Shown: piece by piece, positions 42,747 through 50,356 of the stretch | Position numbering within the stretch: the stretch's first letter is position 1 | Layout: each line of letters begins with the position of its first letter | Translations under genes and position numbers: made by a program | NCBI GenBank assembly: GCA_937907425.1 | Contig: CALCIE010000075.1 | Span: 1-64,000 of the forward strand | Source of the DNA: ZC4RG42 sp003242425 | GTDB lineage: Bacteria > Pseudomonadota > Gammaproteobacteria > Burkholderiales > SG8-39 | DNA: 64,000 bases | Reading direction: 5' to 3' | The notes under the pieces: generated by a model | Seen by the model: only the letters and a program-made list of their open reading frames with translations | What the model was told of the DNA's origin: nothing | Databases searched by the model: none

Positions 42747-44036
42747 GTGCCGCGAGATGCCAGGATCGTGCCGGGTGCGAACGACTTGCTTTTGGAAATC
42801 CGGCCGACCGTCTTGCTGACCGATCTCTACATCGCCTTGCGTAACGTGCTGCGCCACCGGCGCCGCAGCCTCATGGGCATCGCCTCCATCGCCTTCGGCA
42901 TCGTCGCCCTCATGCAGGCCGCGGGCTTCGTGGAATGGGTGTACTGGGCCATGCGCGAGGACACCATCCGTTCGCGCCTGGGGCACATACAGGTCGTCCG
43001 GGAAGGCTATCGCGAACGCGGCCAGGCTGATCCTTTCGCCTATCTGCTGCCGCAGCGCTCGCCGGTGCTCGATGCGATCGAAGCGCTGCCGCACGTGGTG
43101 ACGGTGGCCCCGCGCCTGCATTTCTCCGGGCTGGCGAGCGCAGGCGACACCACCTTGTCCTTCATCGGCGAGGGCATGCTGCCCGAGCGCGAGACGGCCT
43201 TCGATCGCGGCGTGGTGTTCACGGCCGGGCGCGACCTCGCCGCGGACGAAAGCGCAGGTATGGTGCTCGGCCACGGACTGGCGCGCAATCTCGGTGCCGC
43301 GATCGGCGACAACGTCGTGCTGGTGGTCAACACCGCCTCCGGCGGCATCAACGCGGTGGAAGGACCGGTGCGCGGCACCTTTTCCACGGTGGCGAAGAGC
43401 TACGACGATTCGGCCCTGCGCGTGCCGCTCGCGCTGGCGCAGCAGCTGCTGCGCGTGGAAGGCGCGCACGTGTGGATCGTGGTCCTCGACGACACCGCCC
43501 GCACCGACGAAACGCTGACCCTGCTGCGCGCACGCTACGGCGACAGCGAACGTCTCGCGTTCATTCCCTGGTACGAGCTGGCGGACTTCTACAACAAGAC
43601 GGTGGCGCTGTTCTCCAAACAGGTGGGCGTGGTGAAGCTCATCATCGCCGTCATCATCGTGCTCAGCATTTCCAACACCCTCACCATGAGCGTGCTGGAA
43701 CGCACCGGCGAAATCGGCACCACGCTCGCGCTGGGCGCGACGCGGCGGCAGATCCTGCGGCGCTTTCTGGGCGAAGGGCTGTTCCTGGGCGTGATCGGCG
43801 GGCTGGTCGGCCTCGCCCTCGGCTGGCTGCTCGCGCTGGCGATTTCGGCGGTGGGGATTCCGATGCCGCCGCCGCCCGGTATGGCGCGCGGTTTCACGGG
43901 CGCGATCCGCGTCACGCCGGCGCTCGCTTTCGATGCCTGGCTGCTTGCGGTGCTCACCACGCTCGCGGCCAGCGTCTACCCCGCCTGGCGCGCGTCGCGG
44001 CTGGAAATCGTCGACGCGTTGCGGCACGCGCGCTAG
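42747..44036 (+). CDS. ABC transporter permease, LolC/E-FtsX family, first of two
   Basis: The 429-residue protein has one N-terminal helix (about 42-62) and three C-terminal helices in an FtsX domain (from about 305), with a large periplasmic domain between them. IALRNVLRHRRRSLMGIASI starts the core. LIIAVIIVLSISNTLTMSVL and ERTGEIGTTLALGATRRQIL are FtsX blocks, and AVGIPMPPPP is shared with the second permease. The start is uncertain: GTG 42747 gives the longest frame, but TTG codons at 42786 and 42813 are possible because the conserved part begins near TDLYIALRN. It is coupled to the second permease (10 bases apart) and probably works with the ATPase at 47778. Confidence 0.82.
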   Translation: MPRDARIVPGANDLLLEIRPTVLLTDLYIALRNVLRHRRRSLMGIASIAFGIVALMQAAGFVEWVYWAMREDTIRSRLGHIQVVREGYRERGQADPFAYLLPQRSPVLDAIEALPHVVTVAPRLHFSGLASAGDTTLSFIGEGMLPERETAFDRGVVFTAGRDLAADESAGMVLGHGLARNLGAAIGDNVVLVVNTASGGINAVEGPVRGTFSTVAKSYDDSALRVPLALAQQLLRVEGAHVWIVVLDDTARTDETLTLLRARYGDSERLAFIPWYELADFYNKTVALFSKQVGVVKLIIAVIIVLSISNTLTMSVLERTGEIGTTLALGATRRQILRRFLGEGLFLGVIGGLVGLALGWLLALAISAVGIPMPPPPGMARGFTGAIRVTPALAFDAWLLAVLTTLAASVYPAWRASRLEIVDALRHAR

Positions 44037-44046
44037 AGGGCAGCCG

Positions 44047-45270
44047 ATGCGCATCCCGATCCTCCGACTGGCTTCGCGCAACATCCTCCGGCACAAGCTG
44101 CGCACGGCGATGACGCTCGCCGCTATCGTCATCGGCGTGTGCGGGATCATCCTCACCGGCGGCTTCGTGCGGGACATCTTCGTCCAGCTCGGCGAAAGCT
44201 TCATCCATTCCCAAAGCGGCCATCTGCAAGTGGCCAGGCCGGAATTCTTCGGTGAAGGTTCGCGCCGTCCGGAAGCCTTCCTCATCGAGGACGAGGAGGC
44301 GCTGAAACGCCTGGTCGCCGCCCAGCCGGGCGTGGCCTTCGCCATGGGCCGGCTCAATTTCCACGGCCTGCTCAACAACGGCCGCACGGATTGGGCGGTG
44401 ATCGCCGAAGGCGTCGAGCCCCAGCTCGAAGCGCGGCTCGGCTCCTCCTTGCAATACATCGCCGGCACGCCGCTCGGCGTGGAGGACGACAACGCCATCG
44501 TCATCGGCGAAGGGGTGGCGCAGACGCTCGATCTGGCGCCCGGCGATGCGGTCACGCTGGTGGTCAGTACGCCCGAAGGCGCCATGAACACGCTCGATTT
44601 CGCGGTGCAGGGCGTGTTCCGCACGTTCTCGCGCGATTACGACGCGCGCGCGGTGCGCCTGCCGCTCGCCGCCGCGCAGGATCTGCTCGCCACGCCGGGC
44701 GTGAGCGTGATCGTGGTGGCGCTGGAACACACGGAAGACACGGCGCTCGCCAAGCGCCGCATCGCCTCTGCCGTGCAAGCGCAGGGCCTCGCGGTGCGCG
44801 ACTGGCAGGAGTTGAACGATTTCTACGAAAAGACGGTCGCGCTCTACGAGCGGCAGTTCGGCGTGTTGCAGCTCATCATCCTCGTCATGGTGCTGCTCAC
44901 CGTGACCAATACCGTCAACATGGCGGTGTTCGAGCGGCAGGGCGAGTTCGGCACCATGCGCGCGCTGGGCAACCGCGGCCGCGACGTCTTCGCCCTGGTG
45001 GTCACTGAGAGCCTGCTGCTCGGCGCGATCGGCGCGGCGATCGGCATCGTGCTCGGCATCCTGCTCGCCCTGACGATCTCGACCGTGGGCATTCCCATGC
45101 CGCCGCCGCCCAATTCCAACGCGGGTTACACCGCTTACATCCGCCTGGTACCCGACGTGATCGCGGGCGCGGGCCTGGTCGGGATGCTTGCGGCGTTGTT
45201 CGCCAGCCTGCTGCCGGCATGGCGGGTGGCGCGCACGCCGATCGTGGATGCGCTGCGCCAGAACGTCTGA
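44047..45270 (+). CDS. ABC transporter permease, LolC/E-FtsX family, second of two
   Basis: The 407-residue protein resembles its upstream neighbour in layout and motifs. ILRLASRNILRHKLRTAMTL opens it, and one helix at about 20-40 is followed by a periplasmic domain of about 240 residues. The C-terminal FtsX domain contains VLQLIILVMVLLTVTNTVNM, ERQGEFGTMRALGNRGRDVF and TVGIPMPPPPNSNAGYTAY. The shared GIPMPPPP loop after the third helix suggests a duplication of one gene. Together the two could form a LolC/LolE-type heterodimer. GAGGGC precedes the ATG at 44047. The gene ends 251 bases before the acyltransferase. Confidence 0.88.
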   Translation: MRIPILRLASRNILRHKLRTAMTLAAIVIGVCGIILTGGFVRDIFVQLGESFIHSQSGHLQVARPEFFGEGSRRPEAFLIEDEEALKRLVAAQPGVAFAMGRLNFHGLLNNGRTDWAVIAEGVEPQLEARLGSSLQYIAGTPLGVEDDNAIVIGEGVAQTLDLAPGDAVTLVVSTPEGAMNTLDFAVQGVFRTFSRDYDARAVRLPLAAAQDLLATPGVSVIVVALEHTEDTALAKRRIASAVQAQGLAVRDWQELNDFYEKTVALYERQFGVLQLIILVMVLLTVTNTVNMAVFERQGEFGTMRALGNRGRDVFALVVTESLLLGAIGAAIGIVLGILLALTISTVGIPMPPPPNSNAGYTAYIRLVPDVIAGAGLVGMLAALFASLLPAWRVARTPIVDALRQNV

Positions 45271-45306
45271 GACATTCGCGGCGCCGGTCGTCCGGCCTTT
45301 GTCTAT

Positions 45307-45336
45307 GTCGCCATATGGCGACTCGCGTTTTTCTTT
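45307..45336 (+). terminator. Palindromic hairpin followed by T-tract after the permease pair
   Basis: A perfect 16-bp palindrome (GTCGCCATATGGCGAC, 45307-45322) can form a 6-bp stem with an ATAT loop, and is followed after five bases by TTTTTCTTT (45328-45336). It lies 37 bases after the permease stop. It may be a rho-independent terminator; because the palindrome is perfect and has a CATATG core, an operator function is also possible. Confidence 0.55.
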
Positions 45337-45373
45337 GAAATGCGTGGCTTAGCCGAATGTACCGCGCGGCCGT

Positions 45374-45388
45374 CGTTGCAACCCAACG
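45374..45388. promoter_or_regulatory. CGTTG-N5-CAACG dyad upstream of the acyltransferase promoter
   Basis: A 15-bp inverted repeat, CGTTGCAACCCAACG, lies about 65 bases upstream of the -24 element of the sigma-54-type promoter at 45453. The position fits a bacterial enhancer-binding-protein site. The binding protein is unknown, and I did not find the same dyad upstream of the EPS operon. Confidence 0.35.
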
Positions 45389-45452
45389 TCCGCTCTCGCA
45401 ACGGCTCTCCACTCTTTGAGAGAACGAACTGATTATTAAGACTTTTCCATCG

Positions 45453-45468
45453 TGGCGCGGGGCTTGCT
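45453..45468 (+). promoter_or_regulatory. Sigma-54-type promoter of the first FeeM-type gene
   Basis: TGGCGCGGGGCTTGCT matches TGGCACG-N4-TTGCT at every conserved position except the A at position 5. GG and GC are 10 bases apart as required. Transcription would start near 45479, leaving a leader of about 43 bases before the ATG at 45522. Confidence 0.65.
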
Positions 45469-45521
45469 CAATGAGCGCGAGCAGGTTTTTTTACAACGAC
45501 TCATAAGCAGGGCCATCCCAT

Positions 45522-46241
45522 ATGCATATCGCTCGATTTGCCGTCGCGCATCGCCTCGAAAACGATCACCGCATGAGCGAGCTCGGCGAACGATGGCGCA
45601 GCGGCAAACCGTTCATCCTCACCCCCGCGTCGTTCAAGCGTTGCGTGCTGGAAGATGTGCATCTGAATGTGCGCGCCACCATCGCCGACCGTCCTGCCGA
45701 CTTCGAGGCCGCGCGCCTGCTGGTCGCCCAGCGCTACACCGCGCGCGGCTACCGCAGCATGTGCGACGCCGGCCGGCCATGCCAGGAAACGCATGCCGTC
45801 ACCATCCTGGCGGCCCGGGACAGCCGCACGGTGGGCACCATGACTCTGCGCTTCGATTCCAGCGAGGGTTTGAACGTGGACGAGGCCTACCGCACGGAAG
45901 TCAACGCAGTGCGCGCAGGCGGCGGCGTGGTCTGCGAACTGACCTGCCTGGCCGTGGCGCAAGGCACCGACTCCCACGCCGTGCTGGCGGTGCTGTTCCG
46001 GATGGCTTTTTATGTCGCGGACAAAATGGGCGTGACCGACGTGTTCATCGAAGTGAACCCGCGCCACGAACGTTTCTACAGGCGTGTGCTCGGTTTCGCC
46101 GTGGCCGCCGAACAACGGCTTTGTCCGCGCGTGCAGGCGCCGGCCGTGCTGCTTCATCAGGACATGGTCGCGCTCGGAAAGCGTCTGGGCGGTTTCCCGC
46201 CGCCGACCGAGTACGGCACGCGCGCCCTCGCAGCAACTTGA
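45522..46241 (+). CDS. FeeM-type N-acyl amino acid synthase / exosortase-associated acyltransferase, first of two
   Basis: The 239-residue protein has a GNAT-like fold related to N-acyl amino acid synthases and LuxI-type enzymes. The core reads TMTLRFDSSEGLNVDEAYRT at residues 107-125, then CELTCLAVAQG (138-148) and DVFIEVNPRHERFYRRVLGF (173-192). The same blocks occur in the gene at 49313. Members of this group (TIGR03694-like) occur mainly in bacteria with exosortase systems; they likely transfer a fatty acyl chain from ACP to an amino acid or similar amine. It is cytoplasmic and monocistronic, with a sigma-54-type promoter and its own terminator. No strong Shine-Dalgarno precedes the ATG at 45522. 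Confidence 0.83.
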   Translation: MHIARFAVAHRLENDHRMSELGERWRSGKPFILTPASFKRCVLEDVHLNVRATIADRPADFEAARLLVAQRYTARGYRSMCDAGRPCQETHAVTILAARDSRTVGTMTLRFDSSEGLNVDEAYRTEVNAVRAGGGVVCELTCLAVAQGTDSHAVLAVLFRMAFYVADKMGVTDVFIEVNPRHERFYRRVLGFAVAAEQRLCPRVQAPAVLLHQDMVALGKRLGGFPPPTEYGTRALAAT

Positions 46242-46263
46242 GTTCCTCCCTGGCCCTCCGCCT

Positions 46264-46292
46264 CGGGCGGTCTGCGGATCGCCCGTTTTTTT
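46264..46292 (+). terminator. Rho-independent terminator of the first FeeM-type gene
   Basis: Stem CGGGCG (46264-46269) pairs with CGCCCG (46280-46285), with a 10-base loop, and is followed by seven T residues (46286-46292). It lies 23 bases after the stop at 46241 and just before the convergent barrel gene ending at 46296. Confidence 0.85.
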
Positions 46293-46295
46293 AGT

Positions 46296-47762
46296 TTAGA
46301 AGTCGTAACGCAGCTCGGCGTACACGCGGTCGCGGTTGTTATAGCGGCCGAAGAACCCGTCGTCGGGCCCGGCGAAGATGTCGACCCCGAAGGCCAGCGT
46401 GGCGTTCTGCGTCACGTACCAGTTGAGCCGCGGCCGCAGCATGCGGTCGCCGCCGTGCGAGAGGCTTTGAATCCAGAGCAGTTGCGGCTCCAGCACAGGC
46501 GTGATCTTGTGACTGATCCACACGCTCGCGCCGAAACCGTCGGACTTGGGCACGATGTGGTCGGCGTCGCCGAAGATATGACGATGAAAGACCTGGATGT
46601 TGAGCCGCGTGTCGGCCGGCACGGCGATGTCGAAGCCGAGGATGTAGTCGAAACTGTTGCGCTTCACCACGCCGTCGGCGTCGTCGAGCGTATCGACGCT
46701 GTAGCGCTGGCCGTCGGTATAGACCGCTTCCCCGCGCAGCACGAAGGCGCCGAGATCCTTGCTCAGGGTCGCGCCCGCCTGCCAGATCCGCGCGTGCCGC
46801 GGCGTGAACACGGCAATCGGCGTGCCGTTCACCGGCACGATGTCGCGATGGAAAGTCGGCGTGGCGCTGTGGCTGCGGTAATAGAAGGCGGCGAGGTCCC
46901 AGCCGTCGACGAGCGTGTTCACGCGCACGCCCCATGCGGAATTGGAGACGTTGCGCGCCGGGCGGTCGTCCGAAGCGAAGACGGCATCGGGGATGTCGTC
47001 GGCGATAAGCCCCGCGGGATAGAACTCCGCGCCCGGCCTGCCGATCTCGTCGTAGCTTTGATAGGGAATCCACACCAGCTCCGCGTGCCAGTCGTTGCCG
47101 AAGTATTCGGCGCGCGCGGCCCACTGCGGAATGCGGATGACGTCGAAGCTCGGCAGGATGAAGTCGCGCTGGTCGCGCGCGGAGACCACGTCGGCGAAGA
47201 ACAGTCCCACCACTTCGCCCCAGATGATGTGCTGGCGCCCGAGCCGGAACTCCCAGTCTCCGGCGCTGAAGTCGAGATAGTTCTCGCGCAGCATGAATTC
47301 GAAGTCCTGGTCGTCCTGCACCCGGCCGGGATAGAAGTTGCTGTCGAAATACACCGGATCGATGTCGGCGCGCGCGGATACGACGTAGCGCACGCCGGGG
47401 ACGAGTTCGCCGCGGCCTTCCAGTTGCAGCCGCGAGACGGCGCGCGACCAGTGACCGGGATGGCTGTGCGTGTAGGCGAGCTGACCGTTGTAGAAGCCGC
47501 CCCAACGGAAGGCCCGCGCCGGTTCTTCCTTCTCCTCGAGCCCGAACAATTCGCCGCGCGAAGGCTGAGATTCCGCCGGCGGAGCGGGCGGCGTACCGAA
47601 CAGCTCGTCGCGGGAGCGCGGCTCGGGCGGCGGCGTCTCAGGCTTCGCCGGACTGACGCCGAAGAGCTCGTCGCGCGAAGCCTGTGCGAACGCGTCGACA
47701 TGCGCGGCGCAGAACGCGGTCCACAGCAGCGCCGGTACTATCGTCCTCATCATCCAGTTCAT
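46296..47762 (-). CDS. DUF1302-like outer-membrane beta-barrel with N-terminal RDELFG repeats
   Basis: The 488-residue protein has a signal peptide (to about residue 27), a proline-rich linker, and a barrel ending in Phe (YAELRYDF). The linker carries three copies of a six-residue motif: RDELFG at 30-35 and 51-56, and RGELFG at 69-74. The barrel has the DUF1302 landmarks ENYLDFSAGDWEFRLGRQHI, IIWGEVVGLFFADVVSARDQ and IPQWAARAEYFGNDW. DUF1302 proteins occur beside envelope lipid or small-molecule transporters, but their function is unproven. Here it is 15 bases after the LolD-like ATPase and so in its operon. ATG at 47762. Confidence 0.83.
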   Translation of the reverse strand: MNWMMRTIVPALLWTAFCAAHVDAFAQASRDELFGVSPAKPETPPPEPRSRDELFGTPPAPPAESQPSRGELFGLEEKEEPARAFRWGGFYNGQLAYTHSHPGHWSRAVSRLQLEGRGELVPGVRYVVSARADIDPVYFDSNFYPGRVQDDQDFEFMLRENYLDFSAGDWEFRLGRQHIIWGEVVGLFFADVVSARDQRDFILPSFDVIRIPQWAARAEYFGNDWHAELVWIPYQSYDEIGRPGAEFYPAGLIADDIPDAVFASDDRPARNVSNSAWGVRVNTLVDGWDLAAFYYRSHSATPTFHRDIVPVNGTPIAVFTPRHARIWQAGATLSKDLGAFVLRGEAVYTDGQRYSVDTLDDADGVVKRNSFDYILGFDIAVPADTRLNIQVFHRHIFGDADHIVPKSDGFGASVWISHKITPVLEPQLLWIQSLSHGGDRMLRPRLNWYVTQNATLAFGVDIFAGPDDGFFGRYNNRDRVYAELRYDF

Positions 47763-47777
47763 GCCCGCACTCCCAGT

Positions 47778-48524
47778 TCAAGCATTGCGTTGCTGCCGTT
47801 CGCGCCGGCGCATTTCGTCGACCAGCAGCCAGCGGCTGCGCCGTACGCCCAGCGCGCGGATCTGCCCGTCTTCCATCCGCACCAGCCGGTCGGCCTTCGC
47901 CATCACCTTCTTGTCGTGTGTGGAAAAGATGAACGTGGTGCCGAAGCGCTGGTTGATGTCCTTCATCAGCGCCAGGATGCCCTCGCCGGTCCTGTGGTCC
48001 AGGTTGGCGGTGGGCTCGTCCGCCAGCACGAGTTTGGGATGGGTCGCCAGCGCGCGGGCGATGGCCACGCGCTGGCGCTGTCCGCCCGAAAGCTGATTGG
48101 GCCGGTGATCGGCGAACTTGGAAAGCTGCACCACGTCGAGGAAATGTTCGACCCGCTTGCGCCGCTCTTCGCGCGACAATTCCTTAAGTTGCAGGAGCGG
48201 GTACTCCACGTTCTCGCGCGCGGTGAGCACCGGCAGCAGATTGAAGGTCTGGAACACGAAGCCGATGGTGCGGGCGCGCAGCTCGGCCAGCTCGTCCGGC
48301 GTGCGGCCGCTCACATCCTGGCCGTCGATAAGGATTTTTCCGCTGGTCGGCGTGTCAATGCAGCCGATGAGATTCAAAAGCGTGGACTTGCCGCTGCCCG
48401 AGGGCCCGGCGATTGCGAGGAACACCCCGGCCTCGATGCTGAGGCTGACATTGCGCAGCGCCTGCACCCGCTGCTCGCCGAGCAGATAATCCTTGGAAAC
48501 GTTTTCCACCCGCACCAGTGACAT
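47778..48524 (-). CDS. ABC transporter ATPase, LolD/MacB type
   Basis: The 248-residue ATPase has Walker A GPSGSGKST at 40-48, the Q-loop in FVFQTFNLLPVLTARENVEY, the signature LSGGQ at 145-149, Walker B KLVLADEPTANLD, and switch His in IFSTHDKKVM. The sequence style fits the LolD/MacB/FtsE family, which works with FtsX-domain permeases. The likely partners are the permeases at 42747 and 44047, encoded on the opposite strand about 3 kb away. The last 25 residues (RRSRWLLVDEMRRRERQQRN) form a basic tail. ATG at 48524; the gene is divergent from the LolA-like gene by 35 bases. Confidence 0.93.
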   Translation of the reverse strand: MSLVRVENVSKDYLLGEQRVQALRNVSLSIEAGVFLAIAGPSGSGKSTLLNLIGCIDTPTSGKILIDGQDVSGRTPDELAELRARTIGFVFQTFNLLPVLTARENVEYPLLQLKELSREERRKRVEHFLDVVQLSKFADHRPNQLSGGQRQRVAIARALATHPKLVLADEPTANLDHRTGEGILALMKDINQRFGTTFIFSTHDKKVMAKADRLVRMEDGQIRALGVRRSRWLLVDEMRRRERQQRNA

Positions 48525-48559
48525 GACTTGCTTCTCAAAGCTCGAACGGATTGAACACG

Positions 48560-49309
48560 ATGCGAATCGCTGAACTGCTCGCCGCCGGCCTGGCGGCCCT
48601 CGCTTTCGCCGCCGGCGCCCATGCCGCCCAGGAACCGCCCGATGCCGCCGCCATCGTCAGGAAAGCCGATGAGGTGCGCTTCCCGGACCACGGCTTCGAG
48701 GTGGAGGTCGACATCGAATCGCAGCTCGCCGACGGCAGGACCGAGTCACGCAAGTACAAAGTGCTGTCCAAGGGCAACGAGAACACGCTGGTCATGGTGG
48801 TGGAACCGGCTTCGGAACGCGGCCAGATCCTGCTGATGAAAGGCCGCGATCTGTGGATCTTCCTGCCCAACGTCTCGCAACCTGTACGCATCGGTCTCGC
48901 TCAACGGCTCACCGGCCAGGTCGCCAACGGTGACCTGGCGCGCGCCAACTTCGCCGGCGACTACACGCCCAAATTGCTGCGCACCGAGGACATCGACGGC
49001 GAGCCGCATTACGTGCTCGAGCTCACGGCCGTCGACCGCGGTGTGACCTACGGCAAGGTGATGTACTGGGTACGCGCATCCAACTACTGGCCGCACAAGG
49101 CGGAGTTCTATTCTTTGTCGGGCCGGCTGCTGAAGACGGCGCACTATCGCGGCTACCAGCAAATGGCGGGCCGGATGCGCCCGACCCAACTGCTCATGGA
49201 AGACGCGTTGCGCAAAGGCGAGCGCAGTACGCTCGAATACCGCAACATGAAGCCGCGCGACCTGCCGGACAAGGTCTTCACCAAGGATTACCTCAAACGC
49301 CTGCAATGA
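48560..49309 (+). CDS. LolA-like outer-membrane lipoprotein-sorting protein
   Basis: The 249-residue protein has a signal peptide (about 22 residues, ending AAGAHA). The rest follows the LolA-like fold (PF17131 type): DGRTESRKYKVLSKGNENTL, RGQILLMKGRDLWIFLPNVS, ARANFAGDYTPKLLRTEDID and LTAVDRGVTYGKVMYWVRAS. Proteins of this kind carry hydrophobic cargo across the periplasm. With the ATPase, two permeases and the barrel it would complete a Lol-like path. Start: ATG 48560 is preferred; a TTG at 48551 adds three residues. It ends three bases before the convergent acyltransferase stop. Confidence 0.85.
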   Translation: MRIAELLAAGLAALAFAAGAHAAQEPPDAAAIVRKADEVRFPDHGFEVEVDIESQLADGRTESRKYKVLSKGNENTLVMVVEPASERGQILLMKGRDLWIFLPNVSQPVRIGLAQRLTGQVANGDLARANFAGDYTPKLLRTEDIDGEPHYVLELTAVDRGVTYGKVMYWVRASNYWPHKAEFYSLSGRLLKTAHYRGYQQMAGRMRPTQLLMEDALRKGERSTLEYRNMKPRDLPDKVFTKDYLKRLQ

Positions 49310-49312
49310 GCT

Positions 49313-50182
49313 TCAGCCGTCGCGGTTGCGCGCAGCATCCAGTTCGCGCAGCCGGCGCAGGATGCCGCGCTCCTCCTCGGGCGAAAAGCCGAAGGGATAC
49401 AGCGAACGCACGCTGCCGGCCAGTTCCGCCTTGCCGCCGTAACGCGCGATGCCCTCCGCGATGGTTTCGAACGCTACGCACAACAGCACGGCGGGCGCGT
49501 TCACGCGCCTGTTGATGCGCTCCGGCCCGATCTGTTCGAAACCCAGCGCCCGTTCGTAGAAGCCGACGTGGCGCGGATTCACCTCGATCACCGCATGGTC
49601 GTATCCCCGCACCACCGAGGCATAGAGATAGGCGGTGTGAAAGAGCCCCGCCAGCACCGGTTTGCTGGCCGTGCGCACGTCGACCGCGAGGCGGGTGAAT
49701 TCGCAGATGCGCCAGCCGCGCCGCCGCAACGCGTCCAGTTCCTCGCGATAGAGCTCGTCGGCGGACAGTCCGCGCGGCGAATCGAGGCGGATGCTCACGG
49801 TGCCGACCACCGCGCCGTCGTCGTAGGCCAGGAAGGAATAGAGATCGGGATCGCTGGGAATGCCCGGAACGATATAGCCGCGGTCGCTGTAGCGGCGGCT
49901 CACCAGAGTGCTCGCTTCGCGCCGGAAACCGGCGGATTTGGCCAGACGGATCTTGAACGCCGGCTGCGTATCGCTTTCGTCCGGGAACTCGCTCTGACCG
50001 GCTTCCGGCAGCGTCAGATTGCGGAAGCGGCGCGCGGGAAGCTCCGGGGCCGCGAACACGGTTACGCCGCTTCGTTCGGCGGCCGGCGGTACGGATTCGC
50101 CGCCGTGCGCGGACGCATCGTTGCGCGCCTGCGCACCCTTGCCACGCCTGGCGCCGAACCACCTGAGCAGTTTTTCTTTCAT
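49313..50182 (-). CDS. FeeM-type N-acyl amino acid synthase-like acyltransferase, second of two
   Basis: The 289-residue protein has the same core as the gene at 45522: TVSIRLDSPRGLSADELYRE (128-147), CEFTRLAVDV (160-169) and HAVIEVNPRHVGFYERALGF. It differs by a longer, basic N-terminal region of about 75 residues and by a C-terminal tail of about 45 residues (LYPFGFSPEEERGILRRLRE). It likely uses a different acyl donor or amine. The ATG at 50182 follows CATCTGG... rather weakly; an upstream part of the frame is not conserved. A sigma-54-type promoter lies at 50265-50280. It is convergent with the LolA-like gene. Confidence 0.83.
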   Translation of the reverse strand: MKEKLLRWFGARRGKGAQARNDASAHGGESVPPAAERSGVTVFAAPELPARRFRNLTLPEAGQSEFPDESDTQPAFKIRLAKSAGFRREASTLVSRRYSDRGYIVPGIPSDPDLYSFLAYDDGAVVGTVSIRLDSPRGLSADELYREELDALRRRGWRICEFTRLAVDVRTASKPVLAGLFHTAYLYASVVRGYDHAVIEVNPRHVGFYERALGFEQIGPERINRRVNAPAVLLCVAFETIAEGIARYGGKAELAGSVRSLYPFGFSPEEERGILRRLRELDAARNRDG

Positions 50183-50264
50183 CTGGAGGCGCACTCCGCC
50201 CAAGGTTGACCGGGCCGGCGCCGCTGCGGACGCGTGGGACACCGGACCGTACCGGCTTGGCTGA

Positions 50265-50280
50265 AGCAAGCAACCGGCCG
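50265..50280 (-). promoter_or_regulatory. Sigma-54-type promoter candidate of the second FeeM-type gene
   Basis: On the minus strand, CGGCCGGTTGCTTGCT has GG at 2-3 and GC at 14-15, with a perfect TTGCT at the -12 position. The -24 element is imperfect at positions 1, 5 and 6. Transcription would start near 50254, leaving a leader of about 70 bases to the ATG at 50182. Confidence 0.45.
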
Positions 50281-50356
50281 ACCCGAAGCGGCGCAAGTGC
50301 GGGGCTCGCCGGCTGTGCGGCACGCACGAGGCGCTGCGCCCCGCCCGGCCGACCGC

